Assembly: GCA_024637155.1 (NCBI GenBank)
Contig: JAGXFR010000012.1
Coordinates: 1-64,000, forward strand
DNA from: Burkholderiaceae bacterium
GTDB lineage: Bacteria > Pseudomonadota > Gammaproteobacteria > Burkholderiales > Burkholderiaceae_E
Reading direction: 5' to 3'
Length of the DNA stretch: 64,000 nt
The notes beneath the pieces are model-generated. The model saw nothing but the letters and a program-made list of their open reading frames with translations. It was not told the origin of the DNA and searched no databases. The stretch's first letter is position 1; every line of letters begins with the position of its first letter. The position numbers and the translations under genes were made by a program. Positions 27,345-34,847 of this stretch are shown one piece after another.

Positions 27345-28765
27345 GCGGCCTCCGGCAGCCGGGCCGGCGCGCGTGACGGATTCTCTCTGGCGCCCGGGTC
27401 CGCAACGGGTACGTCCCACGGAACCCCGACCCCGAGCCCGGCGGCGACCGCTACCGCCGAGCGCAGCCCGTCCTCGTGAAAGCCGTAGCCGGTCCACGCG
27501 CCGGCGAACCAGCTGCGCTTGTGGCCCTGAATCCGCGGCAGCGCGCGCTGGGCGGCAATGGCGTCCTGATCGAACACCGGGTGCGCGTATTCGATGCGCT
27601 GGATCAGCTTGTCGGCGGCCGGGGCGATGAAGGGATTGAGCGACACCACCACCGGGGAAGCGAAGGGCAGCGGCTGCAAGCGGTTGATCAGATAGCTGAC
27701 CGATACCGGCCGTTCATCCGGCGCGCCGGCACCCGCCAGATAGTTCCATGCCGACCAGACCTTGCGCCGGCGCGGCAGCAGCGCGGCGTCGGTGTGCAGC
27801 AGCGCGACGTTTTGCTGATAGCGCACCGCGCCGAGGATCCGACGCTCGTCGGCGGTGGCGTTGTCACCGAGGATCGCGAGCGTCTGATCGCTGTGGCACG
27901 CGAACACCACCTCGTCGAAATGCTCGACGCCCGTGCGGGTGCGCACCCGCACGCCGCCGGCGGCACGCGCCACGCCGAGCACCGGCGTGGCCACACGCAC
28001 ATCATCGAGCTGCGCCACGATCCGGCGCACATAGCTGCGCCCACCGCCTGCCACGGTGAGCCACTGCGGCCGATCGGCGATCTGCAACAGGCCGTGGTTG
28101 CGGCAGAAGCGCACGAAGGTCGCCAGCGGGTAGTCGAGCATCGTACGCGTCGGGCACGACCAGATCGCGGCGGCCATGGGCAACAGATACCAGTCGCGGA
28201 ATTCGACGCCATAGCGCTCGGCGGCAAGGTATTCGCCCAGGCTGAGTGCGGGCATCGCACCGTGCGCCGCAAGCCGCGTCGTCGCGCGATTGAAGCGCAG
28301 GATGTCGCGCAACATCACGAGGAAGGCCGGGCGCAGGAAGTTGGCGCGCTGCGCGAACACGGTGCCCAGATCCGCGCCGGCCCATTCGATCGCCGGGTCC
28401 GCGAGGCTCACCCCGAAAGTCATCTCGCTGGCCACGGCCTGCACCTCGAGCTGCTCGAAAAGCGCGCACAGGTGCGGATAGGTCCTGCGGTTGAAGACCA
28501 GGAAGCCGGTGTCGACCGGATGCGAGCGCCCTTCCAGCTGAACGTCGACGGTATTGGTGTGCCCGCCGCAGCTTGCGCCGGCCTCGAACAGGGTCACGCG
28601 AGCGTCCTTGCGCAGGAGCCACGCTGCGCCCAGCCCGGCAATTCCGCCGCCGACGACAGCGATACGGGTCGCGGCGCCGGCGCGCTTGCCGCGCGCTGCG
28701 CCAGAGGCCGCTGCGCCGGCACCAAGACCGAGCGAGACGGGCATCCTTGCGTAGCTTTGATCCAT
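27341..28765 (-). CDS. FAD-dependent oxidoreductase, COG2907 amine-oxidase-like (operon gene 1)
   Basis: A 474-residue flavoprotein. The dinucleotide motif GGGIAGLG is at 39-46, and the phytoene-desaturase-like fold is clear. In the furan fatty acid pathway described for Rhodobacter, a flavoprotein next to a Cfa-like enzyme acts as a desaturase (UfaD); this is a plausible role, not a proven one. It is the first gene of an eight-gene operon that begins 104 bases from the divergent light-regulator gene. The N-terminal 30 residues may be a later ATG (MPVSLG). Confidence 0.88.
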   Translation of the reverse strand: MDQSYARMPVSLGLGAGAAASGAARGKRAGAATRIAVVGGGIAGLGAAWLLRKDARVTLFEAGASCGGHTNTVDVQLEGRSHPVDTGFLVFNRRTYPHLCALFEQLEVQAVASEMTFGVSLADPAIEWAGADLGTVFAQRANFLRPAFLVMLRDILRFNRATTRLAAHGAMPALSLGEYLAAERYGVEFRDWYLLPMAAAIWSCPTRTMLDYPLATFVRFCRNHGLLQIADRPQWLTVAGGGRSYVRRIVAQLDDVRVATPVLGVARAAGGVRVRTRTGVEHFDEVVFACHSDQTLAILGDNATADERRILGAVRYQQNVALLHTDAALLPRRRKVWSAWNYLAGAGAPDERPVSVSYLINRLQPLPFASPVVVSLNPFIAPAADKLIQRIEYAHPVFDQDAIAAQRALPRIQGHKRSWFAGAWTGYGFHEDGLRSAVAVAAGLGVGVPWDVPVADPGARENPSRAPARLPEAA

Positions 28766-28778
28766 CGATCCTTACCTT

Positions 28779-28793
28779 TTTGTCCTGGACAAA
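28779..28793. promoter_or_regulatory. perfect palindrome, candidate LitR/CarH operator
   Basis: TTTGTCC-T-GGACAAA has seven-base arms that are exact reverse complements. It lies between the -10 of the operon promoter and its start codon, and about 7 bases upstream of the litR -35. TTGTC half-motifs recur at 28832 and 28855. The site fits a repressor operator; the binding protein is assumed. Confidence 0.5.
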
Positions 28794-28799
28794 CAGTGA

Positions 28800-28828
28800 T
28801 TGACGGCCCAATATAAGTGCGTTATAAA
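28800..28828 (+). promoter_or_regulatory. candidate promoter of the LitR-type regulator
   Basis: TTGACG (28800-28805), 17-base spacer, TATAAA (28823-28828). This is a near-consensus sigma70 promoter reading toward the regulator at 28869. It overlaps the divergent operon promoter, so the two should compete or be repressed together. Confidence 0.6.
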
Positions 28829-28838
28829 GGGTTGTCAA
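28810..28838 (-). promoter_or_regulatory. candidate promoter of the FAD-oxidoreductase/Cfa operon
   Basis: On the minus strand TTGACA (28838-28833), 17-base spacer, TATATT (28815-28810). A full-consensus -35 and near-consensus -10 indicate a strong promoter that needs repression in the dark. The palindrome at 28779-28793 is downstream of its start point. Confidence 0.65.
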
Positions 28839-28868
28839 GCCTTTCATCTTTTTGTTGTCCACGACACT

Positions 28869-29795
28869 ATGGATTCCACAATCGACAATTCCTCCCCCCT
28901 GAACATCGCCGCGGTCGCTCGCGACACCGGCCTGACGCGCGACACGCTGCGGGTCTGGGAGCGGCGTTACGGCTTCCCCGCGCCGGACCGGGACGAGCAC
29001 GGCGAACGCCTCTACCCGGCACCGCAGGTTGAAAAGCTGCGCCTGATCCGTCGGCTGATCGACCAGGGCCGGCGCCCGGCGAAGATCATCGGTGCGAGCA
29101 CCGCCGAACTGCTGGCGCTGATCGCCGAGCAGGCGAACGCCGACCCTGCGCCGGCGGCGGACGGGTCGATCCTGTCCCACGTGAGGCTCAGCCGCAGCAT
29201 GGAACTCGGCAGCGCGCTGCGTCAGGCACTGCTCAAGCAGGGCCTGCAGCGCTTCGTCGCGGACACGATCGCGCCGCTCAACCACGCGATCGGCGAAGCG
29301 TGGCTGCGCGGGGAGATCGGTGTCGCGGAGGAGCACCTGTACGCGGAACACGTGCAGAACGTCTTGCGCGGCGCAATTGGCGCCCACCCTTCGGACGGGG
29401 GCAGCCCGCGCGTGCTGCTCACCACGCTGCCCGACGAGCAGCACGTGCTGGGCCTGCTGATGGTGGAGTCGACGCTGGTTCCCGAGGGCGCATCGTGCCT
29501 TTCGCTGGGCACCCGCACGCCGCTTGCGGACATTCACCAGGCGACGCGGAACGGCGGCTTCGACGTGGTCGGCCTGTCGTTCAGTACCGCCTACCCGCTG
29601 CGCCAGGCGGTGGCGGGGCTGCTGGAACTGCGCGCAATGCTCGCGCCCTCGATCTCGATCTGGGCCGGCGGCGGCGCGCTGAGCGGAAAGCAGAAACAGG
29701 TCCCGGGCGTGCGCGTGATCGAGGATCTCGCCGATCTGCTCGCCGCGCTTGCCGAGTGGCGCGCTGCGCAGGAATCCCCAAGCCGCCCCGCGTGA
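28869..29795 (+). CDS. litR: CarH/LitR-type adenosylcobalamin light-sensing MerR regulator
   Basis: A 308-residue photoreceptor-type repressor. Residues 11-75 form the MerR winged helix (IAAVARDTGLTRDTLRVWERR). Residues about 105-170 are the helical cap with W145 and the W-x9-EH signature ending E155-H156. The cobalamin domain has E190-Q-H192-V-L-G195 (ExHxxG), so H192 can bind cobalt. In CarH, adenosylcobalamin builds a DNA-bound tetramer in the dark and light breaks it. The residue after the Trp is Leu, whereas Thermus CarH has a His there that ligates cobalt after illumination. An in-frame start 23 codons earlier is inside the promoter, so I use 28869. Confidence 0.9.
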   Translation: MDSTIDNSSPLNIAAVARDTGLTRDTLRVWERRYGFPAPDRDEHGERLYPAPQVEKLRLIRRLIDQGRRPAKIIGASTAELLALIAEQANADPAPAADGSILSHVRLSRSMELGSALRQALLKQGLQRFVADTIAPLNHAIGEAWLRGEIGVAEEHLYAEHVQNVLRGAIGAHPSDGGSPRVLLTTLPDEQHVLGLLMVESTLVPEGASCLSLGTRTPLADIHQATRNGGFDVVGLSFSTAYPLRQAVAGLLELRAMLAPSISIWAGGGALSGKQKQVPGVRVIEDLADLLAALAEWRAAQESPSRPA

Positions 29796-29798
29796 GCT

Positions 29799-29820
29799 GC
29801 GCGGCGCCGCGGCGCCGCGC
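29799..29820. repeat. 22-bp perfect GC palindrome between convergent genes
   Basis: Arms GCGCGGCGCCG and CGGCGCCGCGC are exact reverse complements with no spacer. It lies six bases after the stop of the regulator and 16 before the stop of the flavoprotein gene. There is no T-run, so a strong intrinsic terminator is doubtful; a bidirectional weak terminator or a chance GC repeat is possible. Confidence 0.4.
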
Positions 29821-29835
29821 GATCCCGAAGACCCC

Positions 29836-30495
29836 TCAGCGACGGGCCAGGCGGTAGCGCCGGAGCGCCGCGCTCGGCTCGATTCCGCTGGTCAGCCGCG
29901 GATCGTCGATGGGTTTGCCGAACTTCATCTCCACCGGGATCACGCCTGCCCAAACCGGCAGCGCATAGTCGGGTTCGTCATCCACCGGCGGACCGGTGCG
30001 TACCTTGGCCACCGCTTCGGTGAGCGGCATCGCGAGCACCGTGGTCACCTTGAGTTCCTTGGCGCTCGGCGCTCGCAATTCGGCGTTGCGGCCCGGGTAC
30101 ATGCGCTCCATGAAGGCGTCGAGCGCGGCGAGTTTGTGCGCCGGATCTTCGACCTTGCGCGCGGTGCCAAAGGCCATCACCGAGCGGTAGTTGACCGAAT
30201 GGTGAAAACCGCTGCGCGCCATCACCAGCCCGTCGATGTGCGAGACGGTTACGCAGCAAGGCACGCCAGCCTCGAGCGTGCGCAGCATCTGGCTCGCGGC
30301 GGAGCCATGCCAGTACAGGGTGTCGCCCTCGCGCCAGTAGGAGGTCGGCGTCACGAAGGGCTGGCCGTCGATCACGTAACCGACGTGGCAGACGCAGCCG
30401 GCGTCGAGGATCGCGTAGACCGTCTCCCGGTCGTAACGGCCGCGTTTGGGAAGCCGGCGCAGCCGGGTGCGGGGGGTCGGTTTATAGTCGCTCAT
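29836..30495 (-). CDS. Nim-like FMN-binding oxidoreductase (PPOX family)
   Basis: A 219-residue protein of the pyridoxamine-5-phosphate-oxidase-like flavin fold, in the NimA-like branch. The family motif CCVTVSHIDGLVMARSGFHH (residues near 79-98) and the adjacent VNYRSVMAFGTARKVED indicate FMN binding. NimA relatives reduce nitro compounds, but this branch is broad. The ATG at 30495 is preferred to one five codons earlier. It is the last gene on the minus strand before the regulator; 67 bases separate it from the TctA gene. Confidence 0.87.
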   Translation of the reverse strand: MSDYKPTPRTRLRRLPKRGRYDRETVYAILDAGCVCHVGYVIDGQPFVTPTSYWREGDTLYWHGSAASQMLRTLEAGVPCCVTVSHIDGLVMARSGFHHSVNYRSVMAFGTARKVEDPAHKLAALDAFMERMYPGRNAELRAPSAKELKVTTVLAMPLTEAVAKVRTGPPVDDEPDYALPVWAGVIPVEMKFGKPIDDPRLTSGIEPSAALRRYRLARR

Positions 30496-30562
30496 CGGCG
30501 CATTATGCATGGTCCGGCACCCAGTGCACGCACCCTCATGCGCGACGCACCGGGCGCCGGAT

Positions 30563-32101
30563 TTAACCGTTGCCCCCCGAAACCTGAGCTTCGGCTGCCG
30601 TGATCCGCTGCAGGCCCCGCTTGCGAAAGCGTGAGACCACCACCCCGGCGATCAGCAGCGCCGAAGCCGCGACCATCGTCGCGCTGATGGGACGCTCGAG
30701 GAACACCATCAGGTCGCCGCGCGAGAGCAACACGGCACGCCTGAAGTTCTCCTCCATCAGCGGCCCGAGCACAAAGCCGAGAAGCAGTGGCGCCGGCTCG
30801 AAACCCAGCCGCAACAGCATGAAGCCGCAGATGCCGAAGAACAGCACCGTGCCGACGTCGAACAGGTTGTTGTTGACGCTGTAGACGCCGATGGCGATGA
30901 AGAACAGCACCGACGGAAAGATGATGCGATAGGGGATGGTGAGCAGGCGCACCCACATGCCGATCAACGGCACGTTGAGGATCAACAGCAGCAAATTGCC
31001 GACCCAGAAACTGGCGATGAGTCCCCAGAAGATGTCGGGCCGTTCGGTGATCAACTGTGGGCCGGGCTGAATGCCGTGAATGATCATCGCACCCAGCATC
31101 AGGGCCATCACGGTGTCCCCGGGGATTCCGAGCGTCAGGGTGGGAATGAAGGCCGTCTGCGCGGCTGCGTTGTTCGACGCCTCGGGGCCGGCGACGCCTT
31201 CGATCGCGCCCTTGCCAAAGCGCTCGGGGGTTCTGGAAACCTTCTTCTCGACAGCGTAGGACATGAACGATGCGATCGTCGTACCCGTGCCGGGCAGAAT
31301 GCCGAAAAACGCACCGATGCCCGTGCCGCGCAGGATCGGGAGCAACGAACGCCGGATATCACCCTTTGCCGGTCGCATTGAGCGCGCTGATACGCCTTCC
31401 CGGTTCACGGTGGCGTCACCGATGCGGTTGACGTTGCGCAGGCTTTCGGCCACGCCGAACAGTCCCATCGCGATCGCGACGATGCTGAGCCCGTCGGCCA
31501 ATTCGGCGAAACCGAAGGTAAAGCGGGTGATGCCGGTGTTCACGTCCGTGCCGGTGACGCCCAGGATCAGCCCGATCACGACCATCGCCACACCCTTGAC
31601 CGGCGAGCCGTGCGCGAGCGTGGAGGCAGCCAGAAGCCCGAGCGCCATGATCGTGAAGTATTCGGCCGCGCCAAAGCGAAAGGCCAGTTCGACGATGAGC
31701 GGCGAGAAGAACACCATGATCAGGATCCCGACGCAGGCCCCGATGAAGGAGGCGAACATCGCCATGAACAGCGCCGTTCCCGCCTTACCCTGTTTGGCCA
31801 GTGGATGCCCGTCGAGGCAGGTGACGGCGTGGGATGCCACCCCGGGAACATTGAGCAGGATCGAGGTGGTTGCACCGCCATATTGGGCGCCGTAGTAGAG
31901 GCCGGCGAGCATCATCAGCGCCGCCGCCGGCTCGATGCTGTAGGTCAGCGGCAGCAGCATCGACATGGCGGCCAGCGGGCCGATGCCCGGAAGCACCCCG
32001 ATGACGTTGCCGATGAAAACCCCGATGAACGAATACATCAGGTTGCCCGGCGTCAGCGCGGTGGCGAAGCCCCCCCAGAGATCGAGGAATGCCTGCATCA
32101 T
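30563..32101 (-). CDS. tctA: TctA family tripartite tricarboxylate transporter, large membrane subunit (cluster 1)
   Basis: A 512-residue carrier subunit with about 11-12 hydrophobic segments. The family motifs GVLPGIGPLAAMSMLLP and [13 protein letters not shown] near the N-terminus, and GVAGPEASNNAAAQTAFIPTLTLGIPG in the middle, mark TctA. With TctB and the periplasmic TctC it imports carboxylates using the ion gradient. It overlaps the tctB stop by four bases. Substrate not determined. Confidence 0.94.
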   Translation of the reverse strand: MMQAFLDLWGGFATALTPGNLMYSFIGVFIGNVIGVLPGIGPLAAMSMLLPLTYSIEPAAALMMLAGLYYGAQYGGATTSILLNVPGVASHAVTCLDGHPLAKQGKAGTALFMAMFASFIGACVGILIMVFFSPLIVELAFRFGAAEYFTIMALGLLAASTLAHGSPVKGVAMVVIGLILGVTGTDVNTGITRFTFGFAELADGLSIVAIAMGLFGVAESLRNVNRIGDATVNREGVSARSMRPAKGDIRRSLLPILRGTGIGAFFGILPGTGTTIASFMSYAVEKKVSRTPERFGKGAIEGVAGPEASNNAAAQTAFIPTLTLGIPGDTVMALMLGAMIIHGIQPGPQLITERPDIFWGLIASFWVGNLLLLILNVPLIGMWVRLLTIPYRIIFPSVLFFIAIGVYSVNNNLFDVGTVLFFGICGFMLLRLGFEPAPLLLGFVLGPLMEENFRRAVLLSRGDLMVFLERPISATMVAASALLIAGVVVSRFRKRGLQRITAAEAQVSGGNG

Positions 32102-32583
32102 CCGCCCCAGGTGAAGAGGGGGAAGCGCACCCCCAGGAAGTACCAGAAGATCACGACCGCGACGATCGTCATGACTGCGGCCAGCAGCGCGGCGCCCAAG
32201 ACGGAATTGCCGCGATCGCCAAGGGCCGCGATAAAGACCAGCGCGAAGGTAGCGGGGATCATGCCACCGTAGTTGCCCAGCACAAGGAAGGCGACGATGC
32301 CCCCGATGATGCAGCCCCAGCCGCGCGGGTCAACCGCGGCGCGGGTTTCCTCCTCCCGCTCCTCCGCACTTCCCAACGCCGGGACCAGCAGCAGCAGAAA
32401 ACCCAGCCCGGCGAGGATCAGTCCGAGCGCGGTGGGGTAGAAGCCCGGACCCATCTGGGCCAGAAGGCCGATGGGGTAGCCCGACCCACCGGCTGCGACC
32501 GCGCCCCCGAGCGCGATCAGCAGCAGGGCGGATTTCACGTCACGGTGTCCGCGGCGGACCGGGACCTCGACATCGTTGTTCAC
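32098..32583 (-). CDS. tctB: TctB family small membrane subunit (cluster 1)
   Basis: A 161-residue protein with four transmembrane helices (about 14-32, 40-60, 90-115, 125-150). The layout and position between receptor and TctA identify it as TctB; sequence conservation in this family is low. It begins 34 bases after the receptor stop. Confidence 0.88.
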   Translation of the reverse strand: MNNDVEVPVRRGHRDVKSALLLIALGGAVAAGGSGYPIGLLAQMGPGFYPTALGLILAGLGFLLLLVPALGSAEEREEETRAAVDPRGWGCIIGGIVAFLVLGNYGGMIPATFALVFIAALGDRGNSVLGAALLAAVMTIVAVVIFWYFLGVRFPLFTWGG

Positions 32584-32617
32584 GACAACTTCCCCCTGAG
32601 GGTGCGGCGATCCTGAG

Positions 32618-33604
32618 CTACTGCGCCTTGCCGATGCGCTGCACCACCGACGCCATCGATTTGGCGTCAGCCTGCACGAAACGTTCGAAATCCGGTGCGT
32701 CCTGATACTGGAAGTAGGTGCCGGCCGTGATCAGCGCCTGCGTTGCGCGCGGATCCTGCGATGCGAACTTGGCCGCCTGCCGAAGCTTCTCCAACACCGC
32801 CGGCGGCGTACCCGCGGGAGCGAACAAGCCCGCCCACTGAGAGTAGCCGATCGGGACCCCGAGTTCCCGGAGGCTGGGAACATCAGGCATCACCGCGAGG
32901 CGGCCTTCGCCCCAGTGGGCCAGCGCCCGCAGTTTGCCGGCCTTGATGTGCTGAATCACGCTGGCCGGGCCCGTCGAGAGCGCGTCGACCTGTTCGGACA
33001 GCAAGGCCAGCACGGCCGGGCCGGCGCCCGTGTAGGGGACGTGCAGCAGGAAGCTCGAGGTGGCACCCTTGAACTGCTCCATGGGCACGTGCATGGTGCC
33101 GTAGTTGCCGGACGAGCCGAAAGTCACCTTCCCTGGATTGGCTTTCACGTGGGCAATGAATTCGGCGTAAGTCTTCCACGGGCTTTCCGCGCGGACCACC
33201 AGAACGGTCGGATCGGCGGTGAAACGCGCAATCGGCTTGAGCTGGTCGAGCTGGTAGAGCGGGGTGCGCTTGAGGATCTTGTCCGCCTCGGGCAGCACGA
33301 CGATCGACGAGAGGCCGATCAGCACCGTGTAGCCGTCCGGCTTGGCTTTCGCCACGTAGCCCATGCCGATACCGCCGCCCGCCCCCCCCTTGTTCTCGAC
33401 GATCACCGACTGCTTCAGGTAACGACCCATCGCCTCGGCCATCGGTCGCCCGACGGTATCAGCCACGCCGCCTGGTGGGAACGGCACCACCATGACGACG
33501 GAACGGCTCGGGTAGCCTTCATCCGCCAGGGACAAGGGGGCCGTTGCCACGGCCAGCACGGGAATGCTCACTGCCAAAAGAACTGCGCGGCCTGCCTTCA
33601 TCAT
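32618..33604 (-). CDS. tctC: TctC (Bug-type) periplasmic solute receptor (cluster 1)
   Basis: A 328-residue periplasmic receptor of the large Bug family common in Betaproteobacteria. A signal peptide covers about 1-27 (ending SLADEGYP). The conserved YPSRSVVMVVPFPPGGVADT and GGAGGGIGMGYVAKAKPDGYT blocks form the carboxylate pocket. The start is the first of two ATG (33604), six bases after GGAG. It follows the FAA-hydrolase-family enzyme, so the cargo is probably the substrate of that enzyme or a precursor. Confidence 0.92.
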   Translation of the reverse strand: MMKAGRAVLLAVSIPVLAVATAPLSLADEGYPSRSVVMVVPFPPGGVADTVGRPMAEAMGRYLKQSVIVENKGGAGGGIGMGYVAKAKPDGYTVLIGLSSIVVLPEADKILKRTPLYQLDQLKPIARFTADPTVLVVRAESPWKTYAEFIAHVKANPGKVTFGSSGNYGTMHVPMEQFKGATSSFLLHVPYTGAGPAVLALLSEQVDALSTGPASVIQHIKAGKLRALAHWGEGRLAVMPDVPSLRELGVPIGYSQWAGLFAPAGTPPAVLEKLRQAAKFASQDPRATQALITAGTYFQYQDAPDFERFVQADAKSMASVVQRIGKAQ

Positions 33605-33663
33605 CTCGGTCTCCTGCGTTGTACACGCTCTTGTAGGGTCCCGCTCGGGTTCGGAACCGGTCG

Positions 33664-33682
33664 CGGCGGGTTGTGCCCGCCG
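33664..33682 (-). repeat. hairpin between FAA-hydrolase and tctC genes
   Basis: CGGCGGG (33664-33670) and CCCGCCG (33676-33682) pair around a five-base loop, just beyond the hydrolase stop. It may slow or process the transcript between the enzyme and the transporter genes. No T-tract, so not a clear terminator. Confidence 0.4.
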
Positions 33683-33687
33683 ATTCG

Positions 33688-34560
33688 TCAAACGAATTTG
33701 TTCTCGATCACTCCTAGCCCGTCGATCTCGATGCGCACCACGTCGCCACTCTTGAGGAAGCACGGCGGCTTCATGCCAAGTCCAACGCCTGCCGGTGTCC
33801 CGGTGGAAATGACGTCTCCCGGATAGAGGGTAATCCCACGCGAGATGGTTTCGATCAGCGTGGGGATGTCGAAGATCAAATTTTCGGTCGGGCCATCCTG
33901 CCGCAATTCACCGTTCACCCAGCAGCGGACCCGGGTCCGCGTGCCGTCGAGTTCATCCGCAGTCACGATCCACGGACCCATGGGGCAAAATGTGTCGAAG
34001 GACTTACCCATGTCCCATTGCTGGTGGCGCATCTGCACGTCGCGGGCGGTGACGTCATTGACCACTGTGTAGCCGAAGACGTGCGACAGCGCCTCCGCGC
34101 GGGAGATGTTCTTGCCGCCCTTGCCGATCACCACCGCCAGTTCGGCTTCGTAGTCGATCTGCTCCGAGGCGGCGGCCCCTGGGAGTTGCACCTCATCGTG
34201 CGGCCCGACCACACATTCCGGCACCTTGGTGAACACGATGGGCCAGGACACCGGATTGGCATCGTTTCCCTTGAACACCGACGCCTGCAGTTCCTTGGCA
34301 TGAGCCTCATAGTTGCGCCCGACGCACCAGATGTTGCGCCGCGGCACCGGCAATGGGGCTTCGAGTTTCACTGCCGACAAAGCGATGGGAGCGCCAGCCA
34401 AGGGTGGCAGCGAGCCCCCGGCAGCAAGCGTTTCAATCAGCGGGAGCGCACCGCGCTGCGCGCTCTCTGCGGACAGCTGAAAGGGGACGATTTGTTGACC
34501 ATCTGCAGAAACCTGACCGACCTGGCGCTTGCCATCCAGAAGAAAAGTTGCGATTCGCAC
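33688..34560 (-). CDS. fumarylacetoacetate hydrolase family enzyme
   Basis: A 290-residue FAH-fold enzyme. The metal motif YEAELAVVIGKGGKNI (around 131-146) and the GYTVVNDVTARDVQ segment are present. Members cleave C-C bonds in acylpyruvates or hydrate 2-oxopentenoates. It is the first gene of the cluster with TctC-TctB-TctA and stands opposite a GntR regulator. A set of repeats in the 287 bases between them is the probable operator region. Confidence 0.91.
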   Translation of the reverse strand: MRIATFLLDGKRQVGQVSADGQQIVPFQLSAESAQRGALPLIETLAAGGSLPPLAGAPIALSAVKLEAPLPVPRRNIWCVGRNYEAHAKELQASVFKGNDANPVSWPIVFTKVPECVVGPHDEVQLPGAAASEQIDYEAELAVVIGKGGKNISRAEALSHVFGYTVVNDVTARDVQMRHQQWDMGKSFDTFCPMGPWIVTADELDGTRTRVRCWVNGELRQDGPTENLIFDIPTLIETISRGITLYPGDVISTGTPAGVGLGMKPPCFLKSGDVVRIEIDGLGVIENKFV

Positions 34561-34625
34561 GGACTGCTCCTGAGGACGGGTGCATCAGCACCCATATTTG
34601 AACGAAAGTGTTGATTTGAGCTGAT

Positions 34626-34639
34626 ACCAAAGAATACCA
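34626..34639 (-). promoter_or_regulatory. candidate GntR operator O1
   Basis: On the minus strand TGGTATTCTTTGGT. It matches O2 at 34799-34812 in 12 of 14 positions (TGGTATnnTTTGGT) in opposite orientation. It lies downstream of the FAA-hydrolase promoter start point. The binding protein is presumed to be the adjacent GntR. Confidence 0.45.
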
Positions 34640-34649
34640 TTCATTCCCA

Positions 34650-34678
34650 ATAATAGACCAAAAAGACCAACCGGCCAA
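34650..34678 (-). promoter_or_regulatory. candidate promoter of the FAA-hydrolase/Tct operon
   Basis: On the minus strand TTGGCC (34678-34673), 17-base spacer, TATTAT (34655-34650). The spacer contains a degenerate operator-like ACCAAAAAGACCAA (34657-34670 on the plus strand). Promoter call by pattern. Confidence 0.45.
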
Positions 34679-34798
34679 GTACCGCGTACCCGGGGGGGGT
34701 GACGCTCGAAAAGCAAAGTCTGAACGAGAAAAAGGCGGCGCCGTGCATCATCGCCCGGGATGCATGAGCCGCTTCCCCCTGTCCGTGTCACGGTAACT

Positions 34799-34812
34799 TG
34801 GTATGATTTGGT
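34799..34812 (+). promoter_or_regulatory. candidate GntR operator O2 overlapping the regulator promoter
   Basis: TGGTATGATTTGGT overlaps a TATGAT -10-like hexamer (34802-34807). An ATG inside it (34803) was offered as a start but is better explained as operator and promoter. Autorepression is inferred. Confidence 0.45.
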
Positions 34813-34847
34813 TTTCAGCCGCTCGCCCCTTCGGCAGCAGGAGTCCT

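Noticed and set aside
29799-29820. Strong intrinsic terminator between the regulator and the Nim-like gene
   Set aside because: The palindrome is perfect but lacks a loop and a T-run, so I list it only as a repeat.
34803-34805. ATG as start of the GntR regulator
   Set aside because: It lies inside the operator-like repeat and the -10-like TATGAT. GTG 34848 has GGAG just upstream and gives a normal FadR-type length.
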